From Anolis sagrei (lineage: Eukaryota; Chordata; Lepidosauria; Squamata; Anolidae): a DNA stretch of 64,000 nucleotides. The stretch's first letter is position 1, and each line of letters opens with the position of its first letter. The stretch is from positions 176,622,040 through 176,686,039 of the forward strand of contig NC_090025.1 in NCBI RefSeq assembly GCF_037176765.1, given 5' to 3'. The position numbers were made by a program, and so were the translations under genes. This document shows, one piece after another, positions 10,205 through 21,854 of the stretch. The notes under the pieces were generated by a model, which did not search any database, was not told the origin of the DNA, and was given only the letters and a program-made list of their open reading frames with translations.

Positions 10205-11690
10205 AACCCTTCTTATTATCATCTATGTGTTCAAATTTTTCTAGTGTTTTTTTTAAGTCTTTCTTGACGATACTAGAGCAAAAACAACAAAAGATTGAAA
10301 TGTCATAGGTTCTCCAATGCAATAGATGTTAGGCTTCGTTATTGCATGCTTTCATTAAGAGTCTTACAATGTGTTAAAAACTAAACAATTTGTTATATGT
10401 GGACTAAACATGTTATAGGCCATGAAAGTCTATGCTGTAATAAAAATGTTAATCTAGCAGGTGCCATAGGAATTCATTGTTTTGGAAGAAAAAAGGAATT
10501 CCTTAAAGTTGCACTTTATGAGTCAGATTTAATGCCAACGCAAGTCTCCACTTCAGAAATCGCAATTACAGTGTATATTCAGCTGTGCTGTCGGAGAAAT
10601 AAATACAATGATATGAACTATTGAACAAAAGCAAAAACCTTATTCTTCATATCATTATCAATTTTAAAAGAACTTGTATAAAAGAGTTGTTGAACAACAA
10701 ATGAGTTTTAATGCTCATTTATGCTCACCTAGTTGCTTGGGTTTCACTGGCCTCATATCACAGCAAGCCCTGTTTTGAAGAAGAGGTGAAAGAGGCTGTC
10801 AGGCTGATGAACAGCTTCAGTTCAGAACTCTTTTTATCAATGCACTCAATCATGGCTTTGTTTCTTCAATCTTTTGCTTTGATCCTTACTCTCTCCAGGA
10901 GCCCCTTTCTCAGCTCTCTCACTCCTTATCTCCCAAGCCTTTTTTTCTTTTTCCTTTTCATGCTTGGTTCTGTTGTTTGTAATGCTGGCCAGATAACCTC
11001 ATTGTTTGATCTTAAAAGATAATGGCTGCTTTGAGTCTCTTTTAAGAGAAAATGTGGGATATATATCATCGTCATCATCATCATCATCGTCGTCATCTTT
11101 TGGCACAGCATCCAGTATAATAATAACATTGATGCTCCACTTCTTTTCCAAAATCCAGCTGCATGAGCCTGGCACAGTAATGTTTAAAAATTAATTAAAT
11201 CATTCAGAATAGCACAATTTTAAGATATCACTACTTTGCTTTCGCTGTATTTTCTCCTTCATAGTCACCTTGGCTTTCAGAATTGCGCTATTGGTGGAAC
11301 AGAATATGGTTCATTTTGGGAGAAAGGGTTGAAAATAACAGCATGTGATGGGATTTGAAAAATGAAACGTTTTCTTTTTAAATGGAACGGGACCATATGC
11401 TACGCTAAAAAGAGGGATCTCTGCTTGCATTGTATTTACTCTCTAAATCAAAGCCTGATAAAGAAAACAAACAGCTCAGCAGCTTCAGCAAATTAAAAAA
11501 ATAACTCTGCTTCCTATAAACACTAGGTGCAAAAAGGATTAACTGTTATCTTGGAGAGTCAGCAAACGTCACCTGGCAGGCTCACAAGCAACCACAAAAT
11601 ACGTATTATGTCTTTGTGGCAAATAGATCCAAGGGCAATACAAATCATCCATTCTTTCTGCATCTCCCCCTCCCAAATAGCTCTAGGCCA
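10205..11690. other. AMN1 intron 3, mostly unique
   Basis: No gene seen. A short (CAT)n-like microsatellite lies at 11064-11100. Confidence 0.5.
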
Positions 11691-11698
11691 GTGGTTCT

Positions 11699-11831
11699 CA
11701 ACCTGGGTTCTCAACCAGATGTTCTCAACCAGATGTTTTTGGCCTAGAAATCCCAGCCAGTTTAACAGCTGTTAGGATTTCTGGGAGTTGAAGGCCAAAA
11801 ATATCTGGGGACCCCAGGTTGAGAACCACTG
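11699..11831. mobile_element. SPIN-ended palindromic hAT MITE with perfect TSD
   Basis: Ends cagtggttctcaacctgg / ccaggttgagaaccactg, with an identical 8-bp target duplication CTCTAGGC at 11691-11698 and 11832-11839. Confidence 0.92.
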
Positions 11832-11839
11832 CTCTAGGC

Positions 11840-12905
11840 ATTCTCCTTTTCAATCCTTCTTTCCCAACCCCACTGTCTCATCACACATTCTTCTTTACTC
11901 CTCACTCTGTTACAGGGTGCCTTTAGGTTTTCCACCTAAAACAGGTGACCAGACATTGGACAGTGTTGAATGAGTCTGGCACACCTTCAAATTGGAGAGC
12001 CTCCCTTTTTTAGAGGTTCCTCTTCTTTCAGTGATCCATCCATCACTCGATTCTTCCTTTGTTACTCCCTGTTCTGGTCCAGCTAGGTATGATTCATCAG
12101 TCACACAAACTAAATCAAATTCTGTAATTAATTAGTCCATTGTTGCTTTCTGTTCCACCCAGGCATGTCGTGTCCCACAATTCTTCTGTCTTGAAGATGA
12201 ATCACTTCCATGTCGCTTTCTGGAGAGGCATTTTTTCCCTGCCAAATCGCAATGTTTTTTTTTCAATTTCTTGCCTGCTCTCTCTTTTTTTTATGGTTCA
12301 ACACTTGTGCTCCATTTTATGCAATTCTTATCAGTCTCAGACTATGTATTTATTTGGTGTTCTTTGACACTTAACCACTAATTACAGCAATATCTTGTCA
12401 GAAGTGGCCAGAATTTAAAAGTTTATCCAGATTGACTCAGACTGAGGTGTTGGTATTTATCATGGTAAAATTCAGACATTCTGAACATGGGTTTGAATGT
12501 GTTGCCAGCAGGAGGGAAGCTTTAAAAGAAAAGATATAGCTCCGAGCCATTTTAGGCACCATGCCATTCATTTGATTAGTTAGTAGTATATAAAAAAATA
12601 AGGTATACCTTTTAATTTTAGAAATTGAGTGTAGTAGCAGGCTAACATATAAACAAGCAAATACTTTGTCCTATCAAGACAGCCACATGCTACATCAGAA
12701 AAATTGCAGCTGCAAAGAGATACCAGGCAATTCTATTTTTCACTTACTAGTAATTAGCTAATTTTAAAGGAAATGGCCTGTCCACAATTTAACTACATCA
12801 TATAGCAGTCTCTAAGACTTTATTGTTAACAAGTAAATTATCTGTATGTGAGTTATATGTGGTAAGTTGGTTCAGTGCTAAATATCAAAAGCATAATAAA
12901 TTCCA
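11840..12905. other. AMN1 intron 3, no feature recognised
   Basis: AT-rich intronic DNA with pyrimidine runs; no conserved reading frame or repeat identified. Confidence 0.45.
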
Positions 12906-13411
12906 GGAGCCCCCAGTGGCACAGTGGGTTAAACTGCTGAGCTGCTGAACTGGCTGACCAAAAAGTCGGCGGTTCAAATCTGAAGAGCGAGGTGAGCTCC
13001 TGCTGTTAGCCCCAGCTTCTGCCAACCTAGCAATTCGAAAACATGCAAATGTGAGTAGATCAATAGGTACCGCTTTAGTAGGAAGGTTTTTTTTTGTCGT
13101 GTCAGGAGCAACTTGAGAAACTGCAAGTTGCTTCTGGTGTGAGAGAATTGGCCGTCTGCAAGGACATTGCTCAGGGGATGCCTGGATGAATTGATGTTTT
13201 TATCATCCTTGTGGGAGGCTGCTCTCATGTCCCCACATGAGGAGCTGAAGCTGATAGAGGGAGCTCATCTGCCTCTCCCCGGATTCGAACCTGCGACCTG
13301 TCGGTCTTCAGTCCTGCCGGCACAGGGGTTTAACCCACTGCGCTACCGAGGGCACTCCATGCAGTCATGTGGACACGACTAGACTTAATATCAAGGGGAA
13401 ACCTTTAGCTT
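12906..13411 (+). repeat. Sauria SINE, interrupted
   Basis: Head at 12906-13086 (ggagcccccagtggcacagt), then the second-family SINE, then a tail at 13354-13411 with gacacgactagacttaat. Part of the middle is missing. Confidence 0.85.
13087..13353 (-). repeat. tRNA-derived SINE (second family) nested in Sauria SINE
   Basis: Reverse copy: T-run, gtcgtgtcaggagcaacttg at one end and taacccactgcgctaccgag at the other. Confidence 0.9.
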
Positions 13412-13596
13412 TTTAATAAATCCCAATAAAACTGCAATTAAAATTACTTCAGTAGACACTGTAATTTTCATGTGGGTACTGCAAATGTGTTTTTTTACAC
13501 TGTCCTTAAAATAATAATTTCTTTTTGTGCACACTTTTATTCTGGAGGTAGAAGTCCATCTCTATGTAAATTAATTGTTTTTTTCCTCTCAAATAG

Positions 13597-13814
13597 GGGT
13601 TGCAGCGCTGGCCTCGTCGTGCCCCTATTTGCATGAAGCCTCTTTTAAACGATGCAGCAACCTGACAGACAGTGGAGTCCTTGCCCTTGCCCTTCACTGT
13701 CCACTTTTACGAATAGTTAACATAGGCGGTTGCTCCAGCATCACAGATGCATCACTACAGGCATTCGGACAGACCTGCAAACACTTGCATAGTGTGGACT
13801 TTTCATCTACTCAA
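13597..13814 (+). CDS. AMN1: AMN1 coding exon 4
   Basis: Acceptor ttttcctctcaaatag, donor gtaaga at 13815. Two bases complete a Gly codon, then 72 codons. The product contains [19 protein letters not shown] and [11 protein letters not shown]-like repeats typical of the cysteine-containing LRR class (C-x-x-I/L-T-D periodicity). It is the longest exon and the LRR core. Confidence 0.96.
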
Positions 13815-14017
13815 GTAAGATAGGAAGCAATAAAAATACATCTTGGCATAATGATGTAAGAAGTTAAAAGTACAGTTTTGATAACTAACTCAGAATTAGC
13901 TTTGTTATAAGAACAGTGTTTGGAGATTTGTAACCAATATTCATGTGAAATAATCTAAATGATAATAATATCAATATATTCTATTAATAAAAATTGATAA
14001 TACTGAGTTCAATGTGT

Positions 14018-14330
14018 TTTTGTAGGCTTTCATGGCCAAAATCACTGGGTTGCTGTGAGTTTTCCAGGATGTATGGCCATGTTCCAGAAGCATTCTCTCC
14101 TGACATTTCGCCCACATCTATGTTCAGGCATCCTCAGATATTGTGAGGTCTGTTGGAAACTAGGCAAGTGCAGGGGAATTCTAGGGAAGAAATAATCAGG
14201 ACCAGCTAACACCTCCCAAAAAGGATGCCCCCAGCAGAAAACAGATAGGTTTTAAGCTGCAAGGCTATTAAATTCTAATCAAGCTGGCTAATTGCAACAT
14301 TCACACTTGCCTCAAACAAGCAATCTTGTT
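14018..14330. mobile_element. Fold-back PLE copy
   Basis: Reverse-strand end (tgtaggctttcatggcc to ggaaactaggcaagtgcagg) is joined to forward-strand internal sequence (gaattctagggaagaaataa onward). The same join is found at about 59.09 kb. Confidence 0.75.
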
Positions 14331-14793
14331 TCATACATTCGACACTTGTGTAGTACTTGAAAATGCTAGCAAAAGCTTCATTTGGGTAAACACATGACTA
14401 TAGATCTTTTCCCCTGTCCTTGCCAAGCTGAATAACCTATGTGAGCAAACCCAAATTCGGGCCATCAGAGCTGAATGGTGTTTCATCGAAAGTAGAATGG
14501 ATAAACAGTCAATTCTGGCTAGCTGCCTGGAAATGCAAAAATAGGAACTGCCCAAGTAGCAGTTATCCATGACCTGCACTCAGTTTAGATTCCTGTATCA
14601 TTAGTTCCATTAAATTGGGATGAGTTAGAAAAGCTATAGTTCCAGGGGGACATGTTTACTTTGATTCCTATTAGACTCAATAGATCTTAGACCAAGTAAG
14701 TGTAGGCTTAGTCTTGGCTCCTGAAACAGCATCCTTGGATGTTTATATTTAATAATGACAGTTGTGTTATTACTACAGACAATAGTGCTTAAA
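14331..14793. other. AMN1 intron 4, no feature recognised
   Basis: No gene or repeat assigned. Confidence 0.4.
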
Positions 14794-15114
14794 GGAGCCC
14801 CCTGTGGCGCAGCAGTTGAATCGCTAAACTGCTGAACTTGCTGACCGAAAGGTTGGCGGTTCAAATCCTGGGAGCAAGGTGAGCTCCCATTGTTAGCCCC
14901 AGCTTCTGCCAACATATCAGTTTGAAAGCATGCAAACGTGAGTAGATCAATAGGTACCGCTCCAGTGGGAAGGTAATAGCGCTCCATGCAGTTATGCTGG
15001 CCACATGACCTTGGAGGTGTCTACGGACAATGCCAGCTCTTTAGGTTAGATATGAGCACCCCCTCCCCAGAGTTGGACATTACTAAACTTAATATCAAGG
15101 GAAACATTAACCTT
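14794..15114 (+). repeat. Sauria SINE, near full length
   Basis: ggagccccctgtggcgcag head, box-B-like ggttcaaatcc, conserved gtgagtagatcaataggtac core, and a tail ending aatatcaagggaaacatt. Confidence 0.92.
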
Positions 15115-15234
15115 TTTATACTGCTTAAGATTCATAATTTATGTTTTTATTCAATTTTATTTTGTTGTATTTGAGTAATTACTGCATTGTACAATTTCTG
15201 TGTCAACAAAAAAATTTTTTTTCCTCCCACTCAG

Positions 15235-15291
15235 GTTACTGACAACGGTGTAATAGCTCTTGTTAGCGGAAATTGTTCAAACAATTTAAAG
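15235..15291 (+). CDS. AMN1: AMN1 coding exon 5
   Basis: Acceptor ttcctcccactcag, donor gtaata at 15292. Nineteen codons, VTDNGVIALVSGNCSNNLK, matching 'VSDSGVIALVSG' of mammalian AMN1. Confidence 0.95.
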
Positions 15292-15494
15292 GTAATATTT
15301 CAACTTGTTCAGTTCAAATCATAATTATTAGTCATGTACTTACATTGCTTAGGTTGCTGGCTCTTATTCATTTCCCTGGAGTCCCTACCCTTATTTCTGA
15401 GTAAGCATGCATAGGGATTGTGGTTTTAAATTATTTTTAATGTATTTATTTTAATTATTTCTGTCTGAGGCCATTTTTTGTCCTTCTTAAATAG

Positions 15495-15606
15495 GAGATC
15501 CATATGGAACGTTGTGTGAATCTGACAGATGTAGCTGTGGAAGCTGTCCTCACTTGCTGTCCAAGGATATACATTCTTCTTTTCCATGGATGCCCACTGA
15601 TAACAG
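15495..15606 (+). CDS. AMN1: AMN1 coding exon 6
   Basis: Acceptor ccttcttaaatag; the donor is CAG|gtcatt (15607), weaker than the others. Encodes 37 codons plus one base: [24 protein letters not shown] and [10 protein letters not shown]. Confidence 0.95.
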
Positions 15607-15917
15607 GTCATTTGAAGTCTCAAAGCAAAGAGTTTTGCTTTATTTGTAATATATATTTTAAATTGTTTGCTGAGGAGCCATAATAAGAAAGAAGCATGAA
15701 ACGACTTTATTTTTTTTTAGATGGGAAACAGTAGAATTTGAAAGTTGCTTTTCCACATTGTAGTTTTCAGAATGATCCACCAAGCATGGCAAAAGCAAGT
15801 TATAATTAAAAAGAGTAACATTTCTAGAATTTGATTAAGGTATCACTTCATCTAAGAATTTGATTCTAGTTTACAGTAAACGGTAGTCTGTTGACAACCC
15901 TCAATGAATGCTACGAT

Positions 15918-16712
15918 TGTGTTGTCCAAGGCTTTCATGGCTGGAATCACTGGATTGCTGTGAGTTTTTTGGGCTGTATGGCCATGTTCCGGAAGCATTC
16001 TCTCCTGATGTTTCGCCTGCATCTGTAGCAGGCATTCTTGGAGGTTGTGAGCTCTGTTGGAAACTAGGCAAATGGGATTTATATATCTGGAAATGTCCAG
16101 GGTGGGAGAAAGAACTCTTGCCTGAGGCAAGTGTGAATGTTGCAATTGACAAATTGATTACCATTGAATAGCCGTGCAGCTTCAAAGCCTGGCTGCTTCC
16201 TGCCTGGGGGAATCCTTTGTTGGGAGGTGTTAGTTGGCCCAAATCATTTCTTGTCTGGAATTCCCCAGTTTTCTGTGTGTTGTTCTTTATTTGCTGTCCT
16301 GATTTGAACAAAACCTAGCTACAAGTATTTAAAAAAAACCCTCAAATCAGGATAGCAAATAAAGAACAACACTCAGAAAATGGGGAATTCCAGACAAGAA
16401 ACAATCAGGGCCAGCTAACACCTCCCAACAAAGGATTCCCCCAGCCAGGAAGCAGCCAGGCTTTGAAACTGCAAGGCTATTCAATGCTAGTCAAGGTGGC
16501 TAATTGCAACATTCATGCTTCCCTCAAACAGGCAGGAGTTCTTTCTTCCACCTTGGACATTGTGCAGATATATCAACCTTACTTGTCTAGTTTCCAACAG
16601 ACTTCGCAACCTCTAAGGATGCCTGCTATAGATGTGGGTGAAACATCAGGAGAGAATGCTTCTGGAACATGGCCATACACCCCAGAAAACTTACAGCAAC
16701 CTAACGCTAGGA
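15918..16712. mobile_element. PLE palindrome (two inverted arms of ~390 bp)
   Basis: Arm 1 (15918-16312) is the reverse complement of arm 2 (about 16346-16712), with a ~30-base centre around 'ctagctacaagtatttaaa'. Each arm carries the PLE end, a decayed hammerhead region and the flanking internal sequence. Confidence 0.85.
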
Positions 16713-17319
16713 TTACTTAAAGAAGGAGGATGGGACAAGGGTTTGCGGCTGTTTCACATTTGTAAAAAATAATTGCTTGCCTCATATTCAGATAGTTACC
16801 TCTTTATCTATCATAGATAATAGCTATCTTACAGAAGAGGCGCACTGTAATGATTCCAAGGCCTCTCATTTATGCAAGACAAGTTAAAATACCTGTTAAT
16901 TCCCATGACAACTTTCCACTTTTTCTCTTCTTGCTTTCCCTTTTTCATTCCCACTGGCCTTTCTGTCCCTCTGTATCAGCTTCACTGATTTAGACTCTCA
17001 CTCCTCATGCTATTTCTGTTTTCTTCTCTTCCCATTTATTTTCTATCCTGCCAGTCTTCTCTCTGCCTCCTGAATGTTTAGTCTTTTTTCCTTTCTCTCT
17101 CTCTTTCCCACCTTTATCAAATACCAGATGTTTCCTTCTCTGTCTCACTAAAACTTGGAATATTGACTATCTTATGACTTCTGCAGAAGAAAGCATAAGA
17201 TGAAACTGCCAAAAAGCCCCATGGATTAAATATTTCAAGTTTGTCTCTGTTCAGGCACAGTATGGCACCTGATGTGGGCTACTGACTGATTCAAATTACC
17301 ATATTTAAACATGTATAAG
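16713..17319. other. AMN1 intron 6, pyrimidine-rich unique DNA
   Basis: 16905-17160 is strongly C/T-rich; no gene seen. Confidence 0.45.
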
Positions 17320-17342
17320 TCAATTTATACACTTTATAAGTC

Positions 17343-17771
17343 AGACTACACAGAGAAGCTATTGAAATTCACAAGCATGTGGACAATTTCAACAGAAAGG
17401 AGGAAACCATGAAAATGAACAAAATCTGGCTACCAATATTTAAAAACTCTTAAAATTACAACAGCAAAACAACAGAGAGGAAACAATCAGGCACATCTAA
17501 TCACCTCTCAACAAACGATTGCCCCAGGCACTGCCAGGCCATCAAATGCTAATCAAGGTGGTCAGTTGAAACATTCACACCTAGCTCCAACAGACAAGAG
17601 TTCTTTGCCCCACCCTGGTGATTCCACAGATATATAAATCCACTTTCCTAGTTCCAATAGAGGTAGACCTCACTACCTCTGAGGATGCTTGCCATAGATG
17701 CAGGCGAAACGTCAGGAGAAAATGCGTCTAGAACATGGCCATATAGCCCGAAAAAACCTACAACAACCCTC
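17343..17771 (+). mobile_element. PLE copy with intact hammerhead core
   Basis: Starts in the C-terminal GIY-YIG-region coding sequence ('REAIEIHKHVDNFNRKEETM' region) and ends at the terminal repeat. Core: CTGAGGA 17679-17685, GAAACGTC 17706-17713. A ~23-bp direct repeat lies on both sides (17320-17342, 17772-17795). Confidence 0.82.
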
Positions 17772-17831
17772 TCAATTTATACACTTTGATAAGTCGATTT
17801 ATAAATCAACATGTATAGGTCAAATTATATA

Positions 17832-18146
17832 GTTTAACCCCCTGGTGGTGCAGCAGCTTAAACTGCTGAGCTGCTGAACTTGTTGACTGAATCCAGGGAG
17901 TGGGGTGAGCTCCCACTGGTAGCCCAGCTCCTGCCAACCTAGCAGTTCAAAAGGATGCAAATGTGAGTAGATTAATAGGTACCAGTTCTGCAGGAAGGTA
18001 ACAGCACTCCATGCAGGCATGCTGCCACATGACCTTGGAGGTGTCTGCGGACAATGCTGGTTCTTTGGCTTAGAAATGGGGATGAGCACCACTCCCCAGT
18101 GTTGGACACGGGTAGACTTAATGTCAGGGGAAACCTTTATCTTTAC
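17832..18146 (+). repeat. Sauria SINE
   Basis: ctggtggtgcagcagctta head to taatgtcaggggaaaccttt tail; the box-B region is shortened. Confidence 0.87.
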
Positions 18147-18387
18147 TTTTATAAATCGATTTCATATATAAGTCAATGGCAGGTTTTGGGGCTACAATTA
18201 TGGATTTTGATTTGACCTATGGATACGTTGAGGGTTATTCTGCAGAGCAAGAAAGCACTAATGCTGCCTAGGGACCAGTCATCCTTGGTAGCCACTGCCA
18301 TTTCTCTGAAACTTATAAAAGGCATAGAATGATTGAATTTGTTTGTAATCCCTCTGCATTTCTGTTTCCCCTCTCTGTGTTTCACAG

Positions 18388-18461
18388 ATCATTCAAGAAT
18401 AGCCCTGGAACAGCTGGTTGGACCAAAGAAATTTAAGCAGATTTCGTGGACTGTTTACTGA
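18388..18461 (+). CDS. AMN1: AMN1 coding exon 7 and stop
   Basis: Acceptor ctctctgtgtttcacag. Two bases complete an Asp codon, then [23 protein letters not shown] and TGA. The ending matches the '[20 protein letters not shown]' C-terminus of mammalian AMN1 in length and sequence, which fixes the gene identity. Confidence 0.97.
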
Positions 18462-18955
18462 CTTTTGTTTTGTTTTGTTTATTGATTTTTGTTTTTGTAA
18501 AGTTGTAAACAGTAGTTCTTTTTCAGGAAAGAACCATTGCTGGGAAAACATCTCATAAGGTAATATAGATTGTATTTATTCCTGTTGACAGCCTAAGTTG
18601 CCATACGTGTTCCTTCTTGCCCATCTGTAGTTGTATCAATAATATGTTGATATTCAAAATAAGGAAGACCTTTGTTTTAGTCTTTGTACAAGGATAGCAT
18701 TTGAGGGCTCGAACAAATATCTGCAAACCATTACGGTCCAAATACAGCATTCTGTACTGATAAGGTGCCAAAATTTAGGACGTAGTGAGCCAGCAAGGCG
18801 TGGGAACAAGTCCTGAAGAAATGTTTCATGGGCTACCTTCTCAACCATTACTTATGAAGACCATTTATGTGTCAAAATATTGGTTATAATTGTAGCCACA
18901 TTGTACTTGTGTTAGTTCTGATGTTGAAATAAAAGCACCAACCTTCAAGTTTCTT
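18462..18955 (+). other. AMN1: AMN1 3' UTR (inferred)
   Basis: No repeat until an AATAAA signal at 18928-18933, the first clear one after the stop codon. The exact cleavage site is not determined. Confidence 0.55.
18928..18933 (+). terminator. AMN1: Candidate AMN1 polyadenylation signal
   Basis: AATAAA 467 bases after the stop codon. Confidence 0.55.
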
Positions 18956-19194
18956 TTATTTCTTTTGTAGCCAAGTGTGGTCATGGTTTTTGTTGTAGTT
19001 TCCAGGCGAATCAGATAATTTGTAGCTCTTACCTGACACCCACTGGCCAGGATGCCCATTTTAATCCAGTGAAGAACATAGTAGGCGCAAATGTGATAAA
19101 TGTGTTTTGTTTTCTGTTGTGAGTAACAGTTTTAAACATGAGTGCAAATTCAGTATCAACTTTACCAAGAAGGGCTGAAACCTTGAGTTTAAAC

Positions 19195-19940
19195 TCTCAT
19201 GCAAAAATATATAGGCAAACATGAGTGGGTGTTTGTTTCCAGTCTTTTGGTTGAGAGTTATGCACAGTTGTCTGAGGCATCACAATGTGAGGCTGAAAGG
19301 GGAAATGAGCCTAGAAAACGCCGTCCCTCACTCTGGGAACTTGCCAGGACGCTATTTGAGACCACCACAGGAGTCCAAACAGTTAAGAGCAAAACACAGG
19401 TTTATTTCTACTTATCAGTGAGAAAGGCGGACAGACAGCATACATATAGTAATGCCGATCCCAAGCTGCTGCGCCCTAACGGCGCAGCTAAGAAGCTTAT
19501 ATACCCTCAGGCAACCATTTAGCAATCATGTAGCAATCATGTAGCAAGTTCCCTGTACCCTGTGGTCAACCACTGTGTACCTTGTGGTCAACCTGAAGCA
19601 ATCATGGAGCAAGCACACCTTGATTAATCTTCCTGTTTGTCACAGGAGTCACACTATCACCAAATTCGGCATGCCTGCCCAGACACCTTCATCATCTCCA
19701 AATATGGTACGCACGCAGCATGTATGCCTGAAGCACACAGTATCTTCAAATAGGGCATACCCTCTCAAAGCCATGTAGTCAGGTCTTCAAGATGTGCCCC
19801 TGTACCTTACCAGGGTTAAGACAATGTTGCTAACCATTGATTGCTAACATTGTGATGCCTCGGACTACTGTGCATAACTCTCAACCAAAAGACTGGAAAC
19901 AAACACCCACTCATGCTTTCCAATATATTTATGCATGAGA
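19195..19940. repeat. LTR flanked by 94-bp inverted arms
   Basis: Arms 19195-19288 and 19847-19940 are inverted copies of one another. A 17-base direct repeat, gttgctaaccattgatt, lies at 19826-19842 and 19941-19957. Confidence 0.75.
19289..19846 (-). mobile_element. Solo LTR-like fossil
   Basis: Read on the reverse strand it has a TATA-like box (complement of gcttatatacc, near 19496) followed by an AATAAA signal (complement at 19401-19406), the order expected of U3-R-U5. A broken old LTR, family not fixed; a relative lies at 5065-5360. Confidence 0.6.
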
Positions 19941-19957
19941 GTTGCTAACCATTGATT

Positions 19958-20400
19958 TTAGAAGGGTCAACATTTACCTGTCTTTGGTCCGCTTGGACCT
20001 TCTTTGTGAGAAGCTAAGGAGCACTGGCACTTCTGGCTGGAGTAGTGCAAAGATGAAGAGGACTAGCTAACCAAAAGCTGGGATTTTCAGAGCTACTAAA
20101 ATTCTTACCTTAAAATCCCACATTCTTGGTGTCAACAAAATCTGGGCTACAGATTTCAGGAGGCAGTTCAAGAGTTGTCAGTTTATGTGTCCAGTATATC
20201 TAAAGCAATTATCTTAGAATTTGGGATCTTTGTTAAAACATCACAGGACTGAAAATCCTTCAGACTTCCTTAAAGTTGTGTCTTTCAAAGATAAGACATT
20301 GCCCCATTTTACTGATTAAGATTCACTGGAGAGAGATTGTGACTTTTTCCTGACTACAAAGATTTGATGTGCCTGAGTGTTTACTCTCTGTTGTTTTGCT
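19958..20400. other. Intergenic, no feature recognised
   Basis: No gene or repeat assigned. Confidence 0.4.
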
Positions 20401-20411
20401 GTTGTAATTTT

Positions 20412-20732
20412 TGAGTAAACAATCAGGCACATCAAATCACCTCTCAACAAAAGATTTCCCCAAGCACTTCCAAGCCATTAAATGCTAATCAAGGTGGTCA
20501 GTTGAAACATTCACACCTAGCTCCAGCAGACAAAATTCGTTTGTCTGCTGGTCATTCCACAGATATATAAAACCCATTTTCCTACTTCCAACAGACCTCA
20601 CTACCTCTGAGGATGCTTGCCATAGATGCAGGCGAAACGTCAGGAGAAAATGCCTCTAGAACATGGCCATATAGCCTGGAAAAACCTACAACAACCCAGT
20701 GATTCTGGCCATGAAAGCCTTCGACAATACAG
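20412..20732 (+). mobile_element. PLE copy with intact hammerhead core
   Basis: aatcaggcacatcaaatcac to aaagccttcgacaatac. Core: CTGAGGA 20607-20613, GAAACGTC 20634-20641. Confidence 0.85.
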
Positions 20733-20922
20733 TAAATAATGGTGCTCAGCATGGGTGCTGCTTACAAGATTTGTTCAGGGATCTTTTCCGCCAGTGGTTG
20801 TTTCTCTGTGCCAGATGAAAGAAGTTCCATTTTAGAATATATACATCTTGGTACAACAGTTGTACAGAACTAATGTCATATGAAAAAAATGAAAAAGTAC
20901 CATACCAGTAAAAGGTTTAGAC

Positions 20923-21660
20923 CAGCATTTCTCAACCTGGGAGTCAGGACCGCTGGGGGGTGGGGTCATGAAGGTGTGTCAGAGGGGTCACCAGAGACCA
21001 TCAGACAACACAGTATTTTCTGTTGGTCATGGGGATTCTGTGTGGGAATTTTGGCCCAATTCTATTGTTGGTGGGGTTCAGAATGTTCTTAGATTGTAGG
21101 TAAACTATAAATCTCAGCAACAACTCTCAAATGTCAAGTCTATTTTCTCCAAACTTTACCAGTGTTCACATTTGGACATATTGAGTATTCGTGCCAAGTT
21201 TGGTCCAGATCCATCATTGTGAGAGTCCACAGTGTTCTCTGGATGTAGGTGAACTACAACTCTTAAACTCAAGGTCAATGCCCACCAAACCCTTCAATTA
21301 TTTTCTGTTGATCATAGGAGTTCTGTGTGCCAAGTTTGGTTCAATTCAATCATTGGTGGAGTTCAGAATGCTCTTTGATTATAGGTTAACTATAAATCCC
21401 AGCAACTATAACTCTCAAATGACAAAATCAATCCCCCCAACCTCACCAGTATTCAAATTTGGGCATATCGGGTATTTGTGTCAAATTTCGTCCAGTGAAT
21501 GTAAACACATTCTGCATATCAGATATTTACATTACGATTCATAATAGTAGCAAAATTACAGTTATGAAGTAGCAACGAAAATAATTTTATGTTTGGGGGT
21601 TGCCACAACATGAGGAACTGTGTTAAGGAGTTGCAGCATTAGGAAGGTTGAGAACCACTG
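20923..21660 (-). mobile_element. SPIN-like hAT element
   Basis: Ends cagcatttctcaacctggg and ggttgagaaccactg; flanking GTTTAGAC (20915-20922) and GTATGGAC (21661-21668) match at 6 of 8. The interior holds the ~420-bp core also found in the Helitrons at 28169 and 31877. Confidence 0.85.
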
Positions 21661-21854
21661 GTATGGACAGAGAGGGAGGCCTGAGAGACAGAACAGCAGG
21701 AGGCCTTAGATAAAAGACAAGAAAGGTCAAAGGGTGGGACTTGATGATCTGCAAAGCCAGGTTGAGGGGGAAATTACTCCTGTCAACTGCTGATAAGGGG
21801 GCACCAGAAGAGAACAAAGGGGAACGAGAAATGTGGATTAAATAGTATAGTAAA

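Noticed and set aside
14794-14880. tRNA-like heads (A and B box matches) as possible tRNA genes
   Set aside because: They are SINE heads: no cloverleaf with paired acceptor stem was found and each continues into a SINE body.
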